A stretch of 64,000 nucleotides of DNA from Nitrosospira sp. Nsp14 (GTDB taxonomy: Bacteria; Pseudomonadota; Gammaproteobacteria; Burkholderiales; Nitrosomonadaceae): NCBI RefSeq assembly GCF_900113575.1, contig NZ_FOPV01000008.1, positions 1-64,000 on the forward strand. Direction: 5' to 3'. A program made the translations under genes and the position numbers. The notes under the pieces are model-generated. The model was given only the letters and a program-made list of their open reading frames with translations, ran no database searches and was not told the DNA's origin. Numbering within the stretch: the first letter of the stretch is position 1; every line of letters begins with the position of its first letter. Positions 9,376 through 19,155 of the stretch are shown piece by piece.

Positions 9376-10515
9376 TCAGCCTGATTCATAACCCCTCAGA
9401 TTTCCCTGCATTGGCTTGCCCATCAGCGCGGCCCCTTCGCGCGCCAGGCCTGCCGCCTCGTCTACCGGAACAACCCAAACCTCAACCCGGCTTGCTCCGC
9501 TACTGATACACGATAATCCCCGGGCGTCACGGTTGGCGCGTAAATCGATGTCGATTCCGCACCACTCCATGCCTGCCAGGATTTTTTCTCGCACGTCGGG
9601 CACGTTCTCCCCGACACCCCCGCCGAAAACAACAGCCTCGGCGCCGCCGAGCACTGAAAAGTAGGCCCCGATGTATTTGCGCGCCTGGTAACAGTATACA
9701 TTCAGCGCCAGTTGCGCGAGTTTGTCGGTCGACGCCAGCAAGTCCCGTACATCCGCGCTGATGCCGGACAAACCCAAAAGACCGGCTCGATCGTTCAATA
9801 GCTGATCCAGCTGCTCAGGCGTCAAATTCTCATGGCGGAGCAAAAATGTAAGCAGGCCGGGATCGACATTCCCTGAGCGAGTGGCCATCACCAGCCCCTC
9901 AAGTGGCGAAAACCCCATGGACGTGTCACGCGGCGACCCGTTGTCAGTCGCCGTAATTGAACAGCCGGCGCCGAGCTGCAATGAGATTATGCGCCCTTGG
10001 CGCCCCGCACCAGGTTGTATTCCTTGCCAGCTTTGCCACATGCCGTGATGCGCCAGCCCATGAAACCCGTAGCGGCGCAGCCCATGCTTTTCCGCCAGCA
10101 TGTGCGGAAGGGCATACGTACGCGCGACCTCGGGCAAGTCAGTAAAAAACGCCGTGTCGAACACGGCTACCTGGGAGACACCCGTCCCCAGCACCTCGCC
10201 GGCTGCCCGTACCCACCGCAACGCCTTCGGGTTGTGCAATGGGGCGAGCGGTGCGACCCGGCCAATCTCCAGCTCCACTTCCTGATCGATGAGGCACGAG
10301 GCAGTAAGATTCATCCCTCCGTGCACCACGCGATGCACCGCCACTTTTATTTCCGTGAGCCCATGCGCGTCCAGGAATGCCTTAAGCATGATCTCGGGTT
10401 CGCTGTCTGATAACTCGTACCGTGCACTCGCCAACTGTGTCAGCGCTCCGCTATCACCGGAGAATGCCGCGAGACGGACGGAGGAACTACCAGTATTAAC
10501 AGTCAGGATAATCAT
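9376..10515 (-). CDS. ackA: Acetate kinase
   Basis: A 379-residue cytoplasmic ASKHA-fold enzyme interconverting acetate + ATP and acetyl phosphate + ADP. The ATG at 10515 gives MIILTVNTGSSSVRL with the catalytic Asn and substrate Ser residues. Further motifs are HRVVHGG, FDTAFF, RYGFHGLAHH (the catalytic His region, normally YGFHGTSH), DTSMGFSPLEGLVMATRSG (with the catalytic Arg), GISADVRDL and VFGGGVGENVP. The GTSH-to-GLAH change and TRSGN instead of TRSGD show a divergent copy, but the main catalytic residues remain. No phosphotransacetylase or phosphoketolase neighbours it, unlike the usual pairing. Acetyl phosphate from another locus, or signalling by acetyl phosphate, are possible roles. 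Confidence 0.9.
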   Translation of the reverse strand: MIILTVNTGSSSVRLAAFSGDSGALTQLASARYELSDSEPEIMLKAFLDAHGLTEIKVAVHRVVHGGMNLTASCLIDQEVELEIGRVAPLAPLHNPKALRWVRAAGEVLGTGVSQVAVFDTAFFTDLPEVARTYALPHMLAEKHGLRRYGFHGLAHHGMWQSWQGIQPGAGRQGRIISLQLGAGCSITATDNGSPRDTSMGFSPLEGLVMATRSGNVDPGLLTFLLRHENLTPEQLDQLLNDRAGLLGLSGISADVRDLLASTDKLAQLALNVYCYQARKYIGAYFSVLGGAEAVVFGGGVGENVPDVREKILAGMEWCGIDIDLRANRDARGLSCISSGASRVEVWVVPVDEAAGLAREGAALMGKPMQGNLRGYESG

Positions 10516-11327
10516 GAATATATAGTGTTGCCCTGTCGTCATTGCAGAGCCGGTATTTCGTCTTCAACGGGCTAACCGTCACAAGGTTGCGTGGGTCCTT
10601 CGGATGAAAAGATTGCAACGACGTGCATCAAATAAAACTTTTGCGTCGTGCTCTTGGCCTACTGAGCACGAGGTTGAATCGGTGGAAAATCCATGGTGGC
10701 GGCAATGTGTTCAATTTTCCTCACGCGACACCTGTTCCGGCATACTGCTCCCTGCTCGATTTATTTGAATCGCTTATTCAGGTACTGAAGTAATTGTTTT
10801 CAAAAACCGCTTTCCTCTTTCCCTTAATGCGTGCGCGCGGTTATTCGTAACCAATTTCCCCGTCATGCTTCACCGGCACCTGAAAAACTGAACGCGGGAG
10901 CAGTATAAGCACATACCGGATAGGATTATCTGTGCGGCGATTATCATATGATAATCGCCTCGCACCTCGGTACAGGGCGAATCTTCTTATGCTAGTACGG
11001 GTCTTCGCTGATCGTCCAGCATTCACCCCATGGGACGCTCAATTTAAAAGTTTACCGGGTGGCACTCCCTCGTACTGCCCCGCGGGTAAACCCAGCGGTG
11101 AAGCATGTTCGCGTCTCAGTGGCGATAGCGAGGCTAGAGCCAGCCCAACCATGCGGGGACGGCCCGGCCCCTCCCACGCGGACGTCCCCGCCCCCCTCCC
11201 ACGATGGAATGGAACCGTAAAACAGGAGAATAGAAAAAATGTTCACCAATTTAACCCAAAAATTATGAGGGTCAACTAAAATATGCTGCGGGCACATTCC
11301 TCTTCAACGATCAAGAAAGGGTTTGCT
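10516..11327. other. Intergenic region, no supported gene
   Basis: About 800 bp between ackA and a small hypothetical gene. It contains a long palindrome (listed separately) and, at about 11150-11215, a GC-rich stretch with alternating GGGGACG and CCCCTCCC blocks. Short frames on both strands around the palindrome read alike only because of its symmetry. Confidence 0.4.
10936..10959. repeat. Perfect 24-bp palindrome within a longer dyad
   Basis: Half-site GGCGATTATCAT followed directly by its exact complement. Flanking GTGC and GCAC extend the dyad to about 10932-10965 with a two-base bulge. There is no T-run, so it does not look like a terminator. It could be an operator-like site or a cruciform hairpin. 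It lies in an 800-bp gene-free stretch. Confidence 0.6.
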
Positions 11328-11561
11328 ATGAAGTTTGAGTGGCTCAAGGATGAGGTCAAAGGGAATTATTTGCTGTGCCTTGCCGGTTACCGAAGTTTAT
11401 TTTTTCGTGGGACGCTTTCGCCAGAAGATAACGGCAAGCGTTTTTGGCGGCCCTTTCCAAAGGGGGAGCCGCGGGAAGTCCATGGAGATCTCGCCGCCGC
11501 CCAGCGTCACTGCGAGACAATGTGTTTAATCGCGAAGCACAATCCCAATAGCCAGGGGTAG
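11328..11561 (+). CDS. Small hypothetical protein
   Basis: A 77-residue soluble protein starting at ATG 11328 after AAGAAAGGG. It opens MKFEWLKDEVKG, has a central SLFFRGTLSPEDNGKRFW segment with several aromatic residues, and ends in a helical AAAQRHCETMCLIAKHNP region. Composition is protein-like. I do not recognise a family; there is no signal peptide or membrane helix. It is isolated between gene-poor stretches. Confidence 0.5.
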   Translation: MKFEWLKDEVKGNYLLCLAGYRSLFFRGTLSPEDNGKRFWRPFPKGEPREVHGDLAAAQRHCETMCLIAKHNPNSQG

Positions 11562-11856
11562 ACTAGCGGCAGTAGGCAGTAATAAGAAAGATGGAACGAG
11601 CTCGGCTTAATGAATATTTCGCGAATCAGATCATCAGGCAGGTAGCGTAGCCTTGTCTAGACGATGGCCAAACATCAAGCGGACGTCGCTATCGCAAGAA
11701 ACTCTCGTAACAACAGCGCATTACCAGACCCGCGGCGTGATCACCGGCACCCGTTTGGGAACTTCCGCACAAATAAGTTTTCCGATTCAATTTATGAGAT
11801 ATCGATAGATTCGATAGTGTTATACTGCTTTCTTGAATGTTTGCAAGGAGACCGTC

Positions 11857-12741
11857 ATGAAGAAATTATTCACCCTGCTGACCTTGGCTGTTTTTAGCTT
11901 CGGATTGGTCGCGTTTGACGCTGAAGCGAAACGCTTTGGTGGCGGTAAGAGCGTTGGCAAGCAACGTGAGGCCATCAGCCCGCAAGCAGCGCCCAAGTCG
12001 GGGCAAGCTCCGGCCGCTGCGCCGGCACCGGCAGCCGCTGGTGGAAGCAAATGGATGGGACCACTGGCTGGTCTGGCCGCTGGAGGATTACTGGCGGCGC
12101 TATTCATGGGCGGCGCATTCGAGGGCATTAACATGATGGATGTGCTGATGCTGGCCGCGCTGATGGCCGCTGTTTTCTTCGTGGTGCGCATGATGCGCAG
12201 ACCGCGACAGGAAAATATGGCGCGTCCCATGCAATATTCAGGCCTCGGAACAACCGGGAGCAGCAGCCCGGCACCGACCGGCTCCGCCCCGGCAGAGCAA
12301 ATGCCTGCATCCGGGACGGAAGCACCGACCCAGGCGGCGCCTGTTACCAAGAGTACAGGTAATATTCCCGCAGACTTTCAGGTCGAGCCGTTTCTGCGTA
12401 ATGCCAAAACCTCTTTTATCAGGTTGCAGGCTGCCAACGACGCGCGCGACCTGAGCGATATCCGCGAATATACTACGCCGCAAATGTTCGCCGAGATCAG
12501 TATGCAGATCAATGAGCGCGGCGATGAACCTCAGAGGACAGAGGTCATGTCGATCGATGCGGAATTGCTCGAAGTAGTAACGGAAAATGACACAGCCATT
12601 GCCAGTGTCCGGTTCAACGGGCAGCTGCGGGAAGCGCCCAATTCCGCACCAGAAGCCTTTGATGAGATCTGGCACGTACAGAAAGACCTTAAAGATTCGG
12701 AAGCGGTCTGGCTGTTGGCGGGCATTCAGCAAGTTTCCTGA
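11857..12741 (+). CDS. Tim44-like domain protein, membrane-anchored
   Basis: A 294-residue protein. The ATG at 11857 follows AAGGAG and is preferred over an upstream ATG at 11833. It has an N-terminal signal or anchor (MKKLFTLLTLAVFSFGLVAF) ending in DAEAKRFGGGKS, a sequence typical of the bacterial Tim44-like family. An Ala/Pro linker follows, then two close membrane segments (about residues 64-110), a second Pro/Ser-rich linker and a C-terminal Tim44 domain (about 165-294) beginning FLRNAKTSFIRLQAANDA. Bacterial Tim44-like proteins are presumed to be inner-membrane proteins; the role is not established. It sits 11 bp upstream of ubiJ and so probably belongs to the ubiJ-ubiB transcription unit. 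Confidence 0.85.
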   Translation: MKKLFTLLTLAVFSFGLVAFDAEAKRFGGGKSVGKQREAISPQAAPKSGQAPAAAPAPAAAGGSKWMGPLAGLAAGGLLAALFMGGAFEGINMMDVLMLAALMAAVFFVVRMMRRPRQENMARPMQYSGLGTTGSSSPAPTGSAPAEQMPASGTEAPTQAAPVTKSTGNIPADFQVEPFLRNAKTSFIRLQAANDARDLSDIREYTTPQMFAEISMQINERGDEPQRTEVMSIDAELLEVVTENDTAIASVRFNGQLREAPNSAPEAFDEIWHVQKDLKDSEAVWLLAGIQQVS

Positions 12742-12752
12742 CCTGAGCTGCA

Positions 12753-13334
12753 ATGCTGGCATCCCTCGCGATAGCCCCGCTCAACCACTTGTTGCATGGG
12801 GAAAGCTGGGCGCGCAAGCGGCTGCAATCCTGCTCCGGGAAGACGGCGCGCTTCCGTCTTTCTCCTTTCATTGACGTCGCCCTGACCGTAAAGGCCAGCG
12901 GCGACGTATCCACTGCCGCGAGCAATGCTCGCGATGATGTCATTCTCACTATTGATCCGGTATTGTTGCCGCGTTTGCTTGCGCGCGATGAAGATGCGTT
13001 CCGTAACATCCGCATCTCAGGCGACAGCGCATTCGCAGACGAGCTTCTCCATGTCGGCAAACATCTGCGCTGGGATCTCGAGGAAGACCTGAGCAGGATA
13101 TTGGGTGATATCCTCGCACATCGCGTGGTTCTCGCCGGCAAAAGTCTTACGCGTTGGCATGCCGAAACTATTCGGAACGTGTTGCAGATGTCGACGGAGT
13201 ATTTAACCGAAGAGCGGCCTCTGCTCGCCAAACCGGTTTACATGTATGAGTTTGTCCACGAAGTAAGCGCGCTGCACGAGGCCGCCTTAAATTTGGAAAA
13301 ACGTGTGAGCGCGCTTATGAAAAGACCCCTTTAG
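12753..13334 (+). CDS. ubiJ: Ubiquinone biosynthesis accessory factor UbiJ (SCP2-like domain)
   Basis: A 193-residue protein. It opens with the UbiJ-type helix (LAIAPLNHLLHGESWARKRL), followed by an SCP2/sterol-carrier-like fold (about residues 30-120; ILTIDPVLLPRLLARDEDAF, RISGDSAFADEL). The C-terminus is a helical EFVHEVSALHEAALNLEKRV segment that could form a coiled coil. UbiJ binds polyprenyl lipids and holds the Ubi metabolon together with UbiK. Position right before ubiB supports the call, as in the E. coli ubiE-ubiJ-ubiB order; here ubiE is missing and a Tim44-like gene takes its place. Confidence 0.88.
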   Translation: MLASLAIAPLNHLLHGESWARKRLQSCSGKTARFRLSPFIDVALTVKASGDVSTAASNARDDVILTIDPVLLPRLLARDEDAFRNIRISGDSAFADELLHVGKHLRWDLEEDLSRILGDILAHRVVLAGKSLTRWHAETIRNVLQMSTEYLTEERPLLAKPVYMYEFVHEVSALHEAALNLEKRVSALMKRPL

Positions 13335-13469
13335 CAATGTGACTCAACTGAGAAGACTATCCCCACCTGGCTGGTTTCATTGGAACGGGCACTTGCGATT
13401 TAAGGTACGCCGTTCGGTATATTGGATCAGGGGTGCTTGACTATAGACGAACTGCTGTCATTGGAATAA

Positions 13470-14990
13470 ATGCGTTTTCTTCGTCTTCTCAAAATTCTGG
13501 CTGTAGCGTTCCGTTTCGGCCTGGATGAATTTTTTCTCGGGCATGAGCGATTACGCCTGGTGCGGCCAGTCGTCAAAGTTGCTACATTCTGGCGCCGGCT
13601 GGAGAAGGCTCGTGGCGAACGCCTCCGTCTCGCGCTGGAGGCACTCGGCCCCATTTTTGTCAAGTTTGGCCAGATGCTTTCCACCCGGCGGGATCTCCTG
13701 CCGCAGGACATTGCTGACGAACTGGCTAAACTGCAAGATCAGGTTCCGCCGTTTCCCTCCAATCTTGCGATCAAATCGCTGGAGGAGGTTTATGGAAAAA
13801 GCGTTAACGAAGTCTTTCTGGTATTCGATGCCGAGCCGGTAGCAAGCGCATCCATCGCCCAGGTTCATCTCGCGGTACTTCACGACGGCACAGAAGTGGC
13901 GGTGAAAGTGCTGCGCCCGGGCATTGCGCCCGTGATCGCACATGACGTCGCGTTAATGGAAACCGGAGCGCTGCTGGTTGAATCACTCTGGCCCGACGGC
14001 AAGCGATTGAAACCACGTGAAGTCGTGACGGAATTTGCACGGCATCTGGACGATGAGCTGGATCTGATGCGCGAGGCGTCCAACTGCAGCCAGCTGCGAC
14101 GCAATTTTCTCGACTCTCCACTGCTATTGGTACCAGAGGTTTACTGGGATTACTGCTACTCGAGCGTAATGGTGATGCAGCGCGTGAAGGGAACGCCCAT
14201 CAGCCAAGTGGCCAAGCTGCGCGAACAGGGTATCGATATCCCGAGGCTTGCCAGGGTCGGAGTGGAAATCTTTTTTACTCAGGTATTCCGGGATGGTTAT
14301 TTTCATGCCGATATGCATCCCGGTAATATTTTTGTGGGTAGCGATGGCCGCTATATCGCAGTGGACTTCGGCATCATGGGTACCCTTACGGACGAAGACA
14401 AGAATTATCTCGCACAAAATTTTCTTGCATTCTTCCGGCGCGATTATAAAAGGGTTGCAGAAGCCCATGTCGAGGCAGGATGGGCGCCGAAAAATACCCG
14501 CGTCAATGATTTCGAAACCGCAATCCGCGCCGTATGCGAGCCAATCTTCGATAAACCGCTGAAGGAAATTTCCTTCGGCCGCGTGTTGCTACGGCTATTT
14601 CAAACCTCGCGCCAGTTCAATGTGGAGATTCAGCCTCAGCTGGTCATGCTGCAGAAGACGCTATTGAATATCGAAGGACTGGGGCGCGACCTCGACCCGG
14701 ATCTTGACCTGTGGACGACCGCAAAACCGTATCTTGAAAACTGGATGTCTGATCAGCTTGGCGTACGTGGATTCAGCCGCCGCCTGAGCAAGGAGGCTTC
14801 GAGCTGGGCCGTGATGTTCCCGCAGTTTCCGCGTTTGCTGCACCACGCTTTGAGTGAAAACCGCACGCAGGCGATGGATGAAAAAATCACGGAGATACTG
14901 ATTGAGCAGCGGCGCCAGAGCCGCTTGCTGATTGTGGTCACGCTGCTGCTGGCAGTGCTGTTGTTATGGCAGTTATGGCAGTTATGGTAG
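13470..14990 (+). CDS. ubiB: Ubiquinone biosynthesis kinase-like protein UbiB
   Basis: A 506-residue ADCK/ABC1 family protein. The family's KxGQ motif is [14 protein letters not shown] (Lys65). An alanine-rich ASASIAQVH and the nucleotide-binding AVKVLRPG (Lys146) follow, then the catalytic [11 protein letters not shown] and the metal-binding VDFGIMG. Two short hydrophobic C-terminal helices (residues about 484-506) anchor it in the membrane. UbiB is an atypical ATPase needed to extract or present ubiquinone precursors. The last residues repeat WQLWQLW because of a short tandem duplication of TTATGGCAG. It follows ubiJ by 135 bp; a role in aerobic quinone synthesis is secure. Confidence 0.95.
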   Translation: MRFLRLLKILAVAFRFGLDEFFLGHERLRLVRPVVKVATFWRRLEKARGERLRLALEALGPIFVKFGQMLSTRRDLLPQDIADELAKLQDQVPPFPSNLAIKSLEEVYGKSVNEVFLVFDAEPVASASIAQVHLAVLHDGTEVAVKVLRPGIAPVIAHDVALMETGALLVESLWPDGKRLKPREVVTEFARHLDDELDLMREASNCSQLRRNFLDSPLLLVPEVYWDYCYSSVMVMQRVKGTPISQVAKLREQGIDIPRLARVGVEIFFTQVFRDGYFHADMHPGNIFVGSDGRYIAVDFGIMGTLTDEDKNYLAQNFLAFFRRDYKRVAEAHVEAGWAPKNTRVNDFETAIRAVCEPIFDKPLKEISFGRVLLRLFQTSRQFNVEIQPQLVMLQKTLLNIEGLGRDLDPDLDLWTTAKPYLENWMSDQLGVRGFSRRLSKEASSWAVMFPQFPRLLHHALSENRTQAMDEKITEILIEQRRQSRLLIVVTLLLAVLLLWQLWQLW

Positions 14991-15182
14991 TAGGATAACG
15001 GGGTTCCCTTCTCCACTTATCAAACTAGCGGATCGAAATTTGCGCAACTCCCCGGCCCGCATACCGGCGGGGGGCAGGCTCGACTCGCATTCCCACAGCT
15101 TCAGCCGCCCACCATACGCTATCTCAAACACTGAAGCGTGGGTGAATTTTGGTAAAATCTCCGTTTTTTTGTTTGCACGGCG

Positions 15183-16268
15183 ATGGCACTACTGGAAATC
15201 CGTAATGTTACTCGGCGCTTTGGCAGCTATACCGCTGTCGACAATGTCACCGTTACCATTGAAGCTGGGGAATTCTTCACCCTTCTAGGTCCATCCGGAT
15301 GCGGTAAAACGACGCTTTTACGGATGATAGCTGGCTTCGATCTTCCCGATTCCGGACAAATTCTCCTCGACGGAAAAGATGTGGTCGGCACGCCGCCGGA
15401 AAAGCGGCCTGTCCACACCGTGTTCCAGACCTATGCCCTTTTCCCGCATATGACGGTAGCCGACAATATTGCCTTTCCACTCAAGATGGCCGGTAAGGCT
15501 TTACCGGAAATTAAGGCTCGGGTAAGCGAGGCCCTTGATGGTGTCCGCCTATCTGACTTTAGAGGCCGCTTCCCACATGAGTTGTCGGGAGGACAGAAAC
15601 AGCGTGTCGCATTGGCACGCGGCCTGGTCAACCGGCCACGGCTGTTACTGCTGGATGAGCCTCTGGGTGCCCTCGATGCAAAGCTGCGCGAAGAAATGCA
15701 GATCGAGCTTATTAATCTCCAAAAGGAAGTAGGAATAACCTTCGTTTTTGTTACTCATGCGCAGAATGAAGCGCTGGCGCTATCGCATCGGATAGCAGTG
15801 ATGAACCGCGGTAGTGTCGAGCAAATTGACGAGCCTTCAAAAATTTACGGCTTTCCAGAAAACCGGTTTGTGGCCGATTTTGTTGGAAAGATCAGCATGA
15901 TGTCCGCGCGGGTGCTGGAATCGACCCCATCGCACTTAAAACTTGAGGTCTCCGGATTGGGAGAAGTAGTCACTGTAGGGAAAGAGGGCGTGAAAGCAGG
16001 CGATAATGGCCTGGTTGCGATTCGACCGGAACAGGTTCGGATTTCGCACGCTTCGGACGAGCCTCAACTGAAAAACCATTTCCTTGGCAAGGTGCACGAT
16101 TTTCTGTATGTCGGGGATGTTACGACCTATATAGTGGAGCTCTCCAACGGGGCCTATATCGAGGCCTTGTTGCCCAATTCAGCACCGGGACGAGCCAAGT
16201 TTTATGACGTTGGCGACGCCGTAGCGGTTTCATGGCGACACGATGCCGGGATTTTTCTGCATGAGTAA
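15183..16268 (+). CDS. potA: Polyamine ABC transporter ATP-binding protein
   Basis: A 361-residue ATPase energising spermidine/putrescine uptake through PotB and PotC. It has Walker A GPSGCGKTT (residues 36-44), the Q-loop in TVFQTYALFPHM, signature LSGGQKQRVALARGL (from 134), Walker B LLLLDEP with the catalytic Glu at 159, and the switch histidine in FVTHAQNEA. Residues about 240-361 form a TOBE regulatory domain with VAIRPEQVRIS. The last 8 nt overlap potB. Family PotA/CysA/MalK; polyamine specificity rests on the adjoining potBCD. Confidence 0.93.
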   Translation: MALLEIRNVTRRFGSYTAVDNVTVTIEAGEFFTLLGPSGCGKTTLLRMIAGFDLPDSGQILLDGKDVVGTPPEKRPVHTVFQTYALFPHMTVADNIAFPLKMAGKALPEIKARVSEALDGVRLSDFRGRFPHELSGGQKQRVALARGLVNRPRLLLLDEPLGALDAKLREEMQIELINLQKEVGITFVFVTHAQNEALALSHRIAVMNRGSVEQIDEPSKIYGFPENRFVADFVGKISMMSARVLESTPSHLKLEVSGLGEVVTVGKEGVKAGDNGLVAIRPEQVRISHASDEPQLKNHFLGKVHDFLYVGDVTTYIVELSNGAYIEALLPNSAPGRAKFYDVGDAVAVSWRHDAGIFLHE

Positions 16269-17172
16269 GGGAGATCTCAGAGAAGGCCGGGTGGCCAGAT
16301 TACTCGTCGGCGGCCCTCCGTTTATCTTCCTGCTGATTTTCTTTGTCGGCCCTAGTCTCATCATGATCCTGACTTCGTTCCGTTTCCCGGGGGAGTTCGG
16401 GGGCCTGGCGCCGATTGCAGCGCCTGCGGCAAGCGCTGAGAGCGAGCATGGTTTCACACCAGAGGCCTACCAGTTTTTTTTTAGCGACCTGCTCTATGGG
16501 GAAATTTTCTTCAAGTCCTTCGCCATGGCCGCAGCCACCACTTTTATATGTCTTATCTTGGCCTATCCCTTGGCGGTGCTGATTGCACGCAGCGAAAAAC
16601 GCTTTCGCAACCTGCTGGTCCTGCTGGTGGTCCTGCCGTTCGCAAGCAATTTCCTCATTCGCATTTATGCGTGGATGATCATTCTGGGCCCCGAGTCTGC
16701 CCTCAGCCAGTTTATCAATGCGATTCTCGGCGTATTCGGCATCGGGCCGGTGACACTGTTGTTTTCGCCATTTGCCGTATTGGTTGGAATGGTATACGTG
16801 CACCTGCCATTCATGGTGCTGCCGCTCTACACCAATCTGGAGAAGCACGACCCGGCGCTCCTGAATGCGGCACAGGATCTTGGCGCGAATGGTTGGCAGC
16901 GGTTTTGGCAAATTACCTGGCCCTTATCCCTGCCAGGCGTGTTTTCAGGCTCGGCGTTAGTATTCATTCCTGTACTCGGCATGTTCGCCGTTCCCGATAT
17001 ATTGGGAGGCACAGGTGATATTCTTATCGGCAATCTGATAAAGGATCAATTCCTCGGTACCCGGGATTGGCCCTTTGGCTCAGCGCTTTCAATCATGCTG
17101 ACGCTGGCCGTGCTATCCGTCGCCGCACTGGCGACATGGCTCGCACGACCCGCTACCGGACAGCAGGGATAG
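16261..17172 (+). CDS. potB: Polyamine ABC transporter permease PotB
   Basis: A 303-residue inner-membrane permease with about six transmembrane segments. The start is ATG 16261, inside the end of potA, implying translational coupling; it opens MSKGDLREGRVARLLVGG. The BPD-transport coupling helix is visible as LNAAQDLGANGWQRFWQITWPLSLPG (EAA-like motif), the site contacting PotA. The N-terminal periplasmic loop contains an alanine-rich segment near residue 58. It belongs to the spermidine/putrescine PotB class. Confidence 0.92.
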   Translation: MSKGDLREGRVARLLVGGPPFIFLLIFFVGPSLIMILTSFRFPGEFGGLAPIAAPAASAESEHGFTPEAYQFFFSDLLYGEIFFKSFAMAAATTFICLILAYPLAVLIARSEKRFRNLLVLLVVLPFASNFLIRIYAWMIILGPESALSQFINAILGVFGIGPVTLLFSPFAVLVGMVYVHLPFMVLPLYTNLEKHDPALLNAAQDLGANGWQRFWQITWPLSLPGVFSGSALVFIPVLGMFAVPDILGGTGDILIGNLIKDQFLGTRDWPFGSALSIMLTLAVLSVAALATWLARPATGQQG

Positions 17173-17173
17173 C

Positions 17174-17965
17174 ATGAAGCGCAACAATACCTGGCTGTGG
17201 TCGGCCGCGGCGCTGGTCTACGCCTTCCTGTACATTCCCCTCGCCATTGTGGTGGTTTATTCCTTTAACGATTCGCGGCTCAATGCAGAGTGGGTGGGAT
17301 TTACCTTGTCCTGGTATAAAGCGCTATTCAACAACGCGGAGATGCTTACAGCCGCAGGTAATTCACTGATCATTGCACTCAGCGCGAGTTTCAGTGCTAC
17401 GGTGCTTGGCACCATGGCGGGTCTGGCGATTCATCGGTACAACTTAAAGGTTTTGCCGGTGTTGGTTTTCACGCCGGTGGCCATGCCTGAAATCCTTCTC
17501 GGCGTGTCGCTGTTGTTATTCTTTTTACAAGTCCTGAATTTAACGCTGGGCATGGTCTCAATCATTATCGCGCATACCACATTCTGTATCGGCTTCGTGG
17601 CAATAATCGTACGGGCACGGCTTCAGGACATGGATGAGAGCCTGTTTGAAGCGGCGCGCGATCTTGGCGCATCCCCGTGGCAAACATTCCGTCTGGTCAC
17701 GCTGCCGCTTATCATGCCGGCGGTCGTTGCGGGAGCACTGATGTCGTTCACGCTCTCGATAGATGACTTCGTCATTACCTTCTTTACCAAGGGTGTCGGC
17801 GAACCCATCTTGCCCATCCAGATCTATACCATGATAAAGGTCGCGGTGACGCCCGAGGTGAATGCGATTTCCACCTTATTGATGTTGCTCACCCTGGTCA
17901 TGATCATCATCGCGGCAAAGCTCGACGCGCACGCCTCGTCGCGCGACGCAAAAACGTCCAGCTAG
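17174..17965 (+). CDS. potC: Polyamine ABC transporter permease PotC
   Basis: A 263-residue inner-membrane permease, starting 1 bp after potB, with a ribosome binding site (CAGGGA) inside the end of potB. It has the PotC hallmarks: AIVVVYSFNDSRLNAEWVGF at the N-terminus, a SWYKALFNN segment, the coupling helix LFEAARDLGASPWQTFRLVTLPL, and SFTLSIDDFVITFFTKG. It has six hydrophobic segments. It pairs with PotB to form the channel. Confidence 0.93.
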   Translation: MKRNNTWLWSAAALVYAFLYIPLAIVVVYSFNDSRLNAEWVGFTLSWYKALFNNAEMLTAAGNSLIIALSASFSATVLGTMAGLAIHRYNLKVLPVLVFTPVAMPEILLGVSLLLFFLQVLNLTLGMVSIIIAHTTFCIGFVAIIVRARLQDMDESLFEAARDLGASPWQTFRLVTLPLIMPAVVAGALMSFTLSIDDFVITFFTKGVGEPILPIQIYTMIKVAVTPEVNAISTLLMLLTLVMIIIAAKLDAHASSRDAKTSS

Positions 17966-17970
17966 AAGTT

Positions 17971-19095
17971 ATGTATCCCGGATGTTTCAGAAGGTCTCTG
18001 GCATCACTCATTTTCATGTTGAGCTGGCTGATGCTGTTCATGGCGGGTTGCACCCGATCGGATGAGCGCGCGGCGATACCCAATAAAGACAGGAATGTCC
18101 TGCACCTGTTCAATTGGAATAACTATATCTCCACCGAAACGATCAGGCGCTTCGAGAAGTCCTGCGATTGCAGGCTGTCCCAGGATTATTATTCGGACAA
18201 CGAGGAAATGCTGGCAAAACTCGCGGCAGGCGCGAGCGGTTACGATCTCATCGTCCCCACGAGCAACGCGATGGATACTCTGATCCGGCAGGGCGCCCTC
18301 AAGCCGCTGGATAAGTCGTTATTGCCGAACCTGAAAAACATCGACCCTTCGTACCTCGATACGCCGTTCGACCCGGGCAACAAGTATTCGGTACCGTACG
18401 CCTATACGATCAGTCTGCTTGGATTCAACCAGGAAAAAATAAAGGAACTCGGCCTCCCAACGGACACCTGGGCAATAATTTTCGAACCCAGATACCTCGA
18501 AAAGATCAAAGGTCGCGTGACCGTTCTCGACAGCCAGCGTGAATTGATGGCCGCGGCGCTTAAATACCTGGGCTATTCAATAAATGATGCCGATGAGAAG
18601 CATTGGAAGGAAGCGGCAGATTTGATCGTTCGCGCCAAGCCCTACTGGGCGGCTTTCAGCAATACCAGTTATATCAAGGAACTCGCCACCGGGAATCTAT
18701 GGGTGGCGCACGGTTATTCCAATGACATGTTTCAGGCAGCGCTTGACGCAAAAAAAACCGGCCGGAGCTTCACGATCGGATACTCCACCCCCAATGAAGG
18801 GGCGGTACTGGCGCTCGACAGCATGGTATTGCATAGAAGTGGAAAGAGTCCGGATCTGGCCCATCAATTCGTCAACTTCATGCTGGAAGGGAAAAATTCC
18901 GCCGACCTCACTAATCTCCTGGGCTCGGGTAATCCCAACACTGAGGCGATGCAGTACGTTCAACCCGAGATTGCGGCTAACAAGGCGATATTCCCCAGCC
19001 GGGAATCGCTCGCCCGCCTGGAAATGTTGCGCGATCTTGACCGCAAGCAGCGGCGACTGCTGAGCCGCTTATGGACCGAAATCAAGTTGAGATAG
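17971..19095 (+). CDS. potD: Polyamine-binding lipoprotein PotD
   Basis: A 374-residue extracytoplasmic solute-binding protein of the PotD/PotF family, 5 bp after potC. The N-terminus is a lipoprotein signal with lipobox LFMAGC, so it should be tethered to a membrane by the Cys at about residue 27 rather than be freely periplasmic as E. coli PotD is. Binding-protein features include VLHLFNWNNYIS, DLIVPTSNAMDTLIRQG, SVPYAYTISLLGFN and a C-terminal MEL-type region. Substrate inferred from family and operon. Confidence 0.9.
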   Translation: MYPGCFRRSLASLIFMLSWLMLFMAGCTRSDERAAIPNKDRNVLHLFNWNNYISTETIRRFEKSCDCRLSQDYYSDNEEMLAKLAAGASGYDLIVPTSNAMDTLIRQGALKPLDKSLLPNLKNIDPSYLDTPFDPGNKYSVPYAYTISLLGFNQEKIKELGLPTDTWAIIFEPRYLEKIKGRVTVLDSQRELMAAALKYLGYSINDADEKHWKEAADLIVRAKPYWAAFSNTSYIKELATGNLWVAHGYSNDMFQAALDAKKTGRSFTIGYSTPNEGAVLALDSMVLHRSGKSPDLAHQFVNFMLEGKNSADLTNLLGSGNPNTEAMQYVQPEIAANKAIFPSRESLARLEMLRDLDRKQRRLLSRLWTEIKLR

Positions 19096-19155
19096 CTATT
19101 GGCGATCCGTATAATCGTGATCATTCAGAACGCACAACTGATCACTATCAATCCC

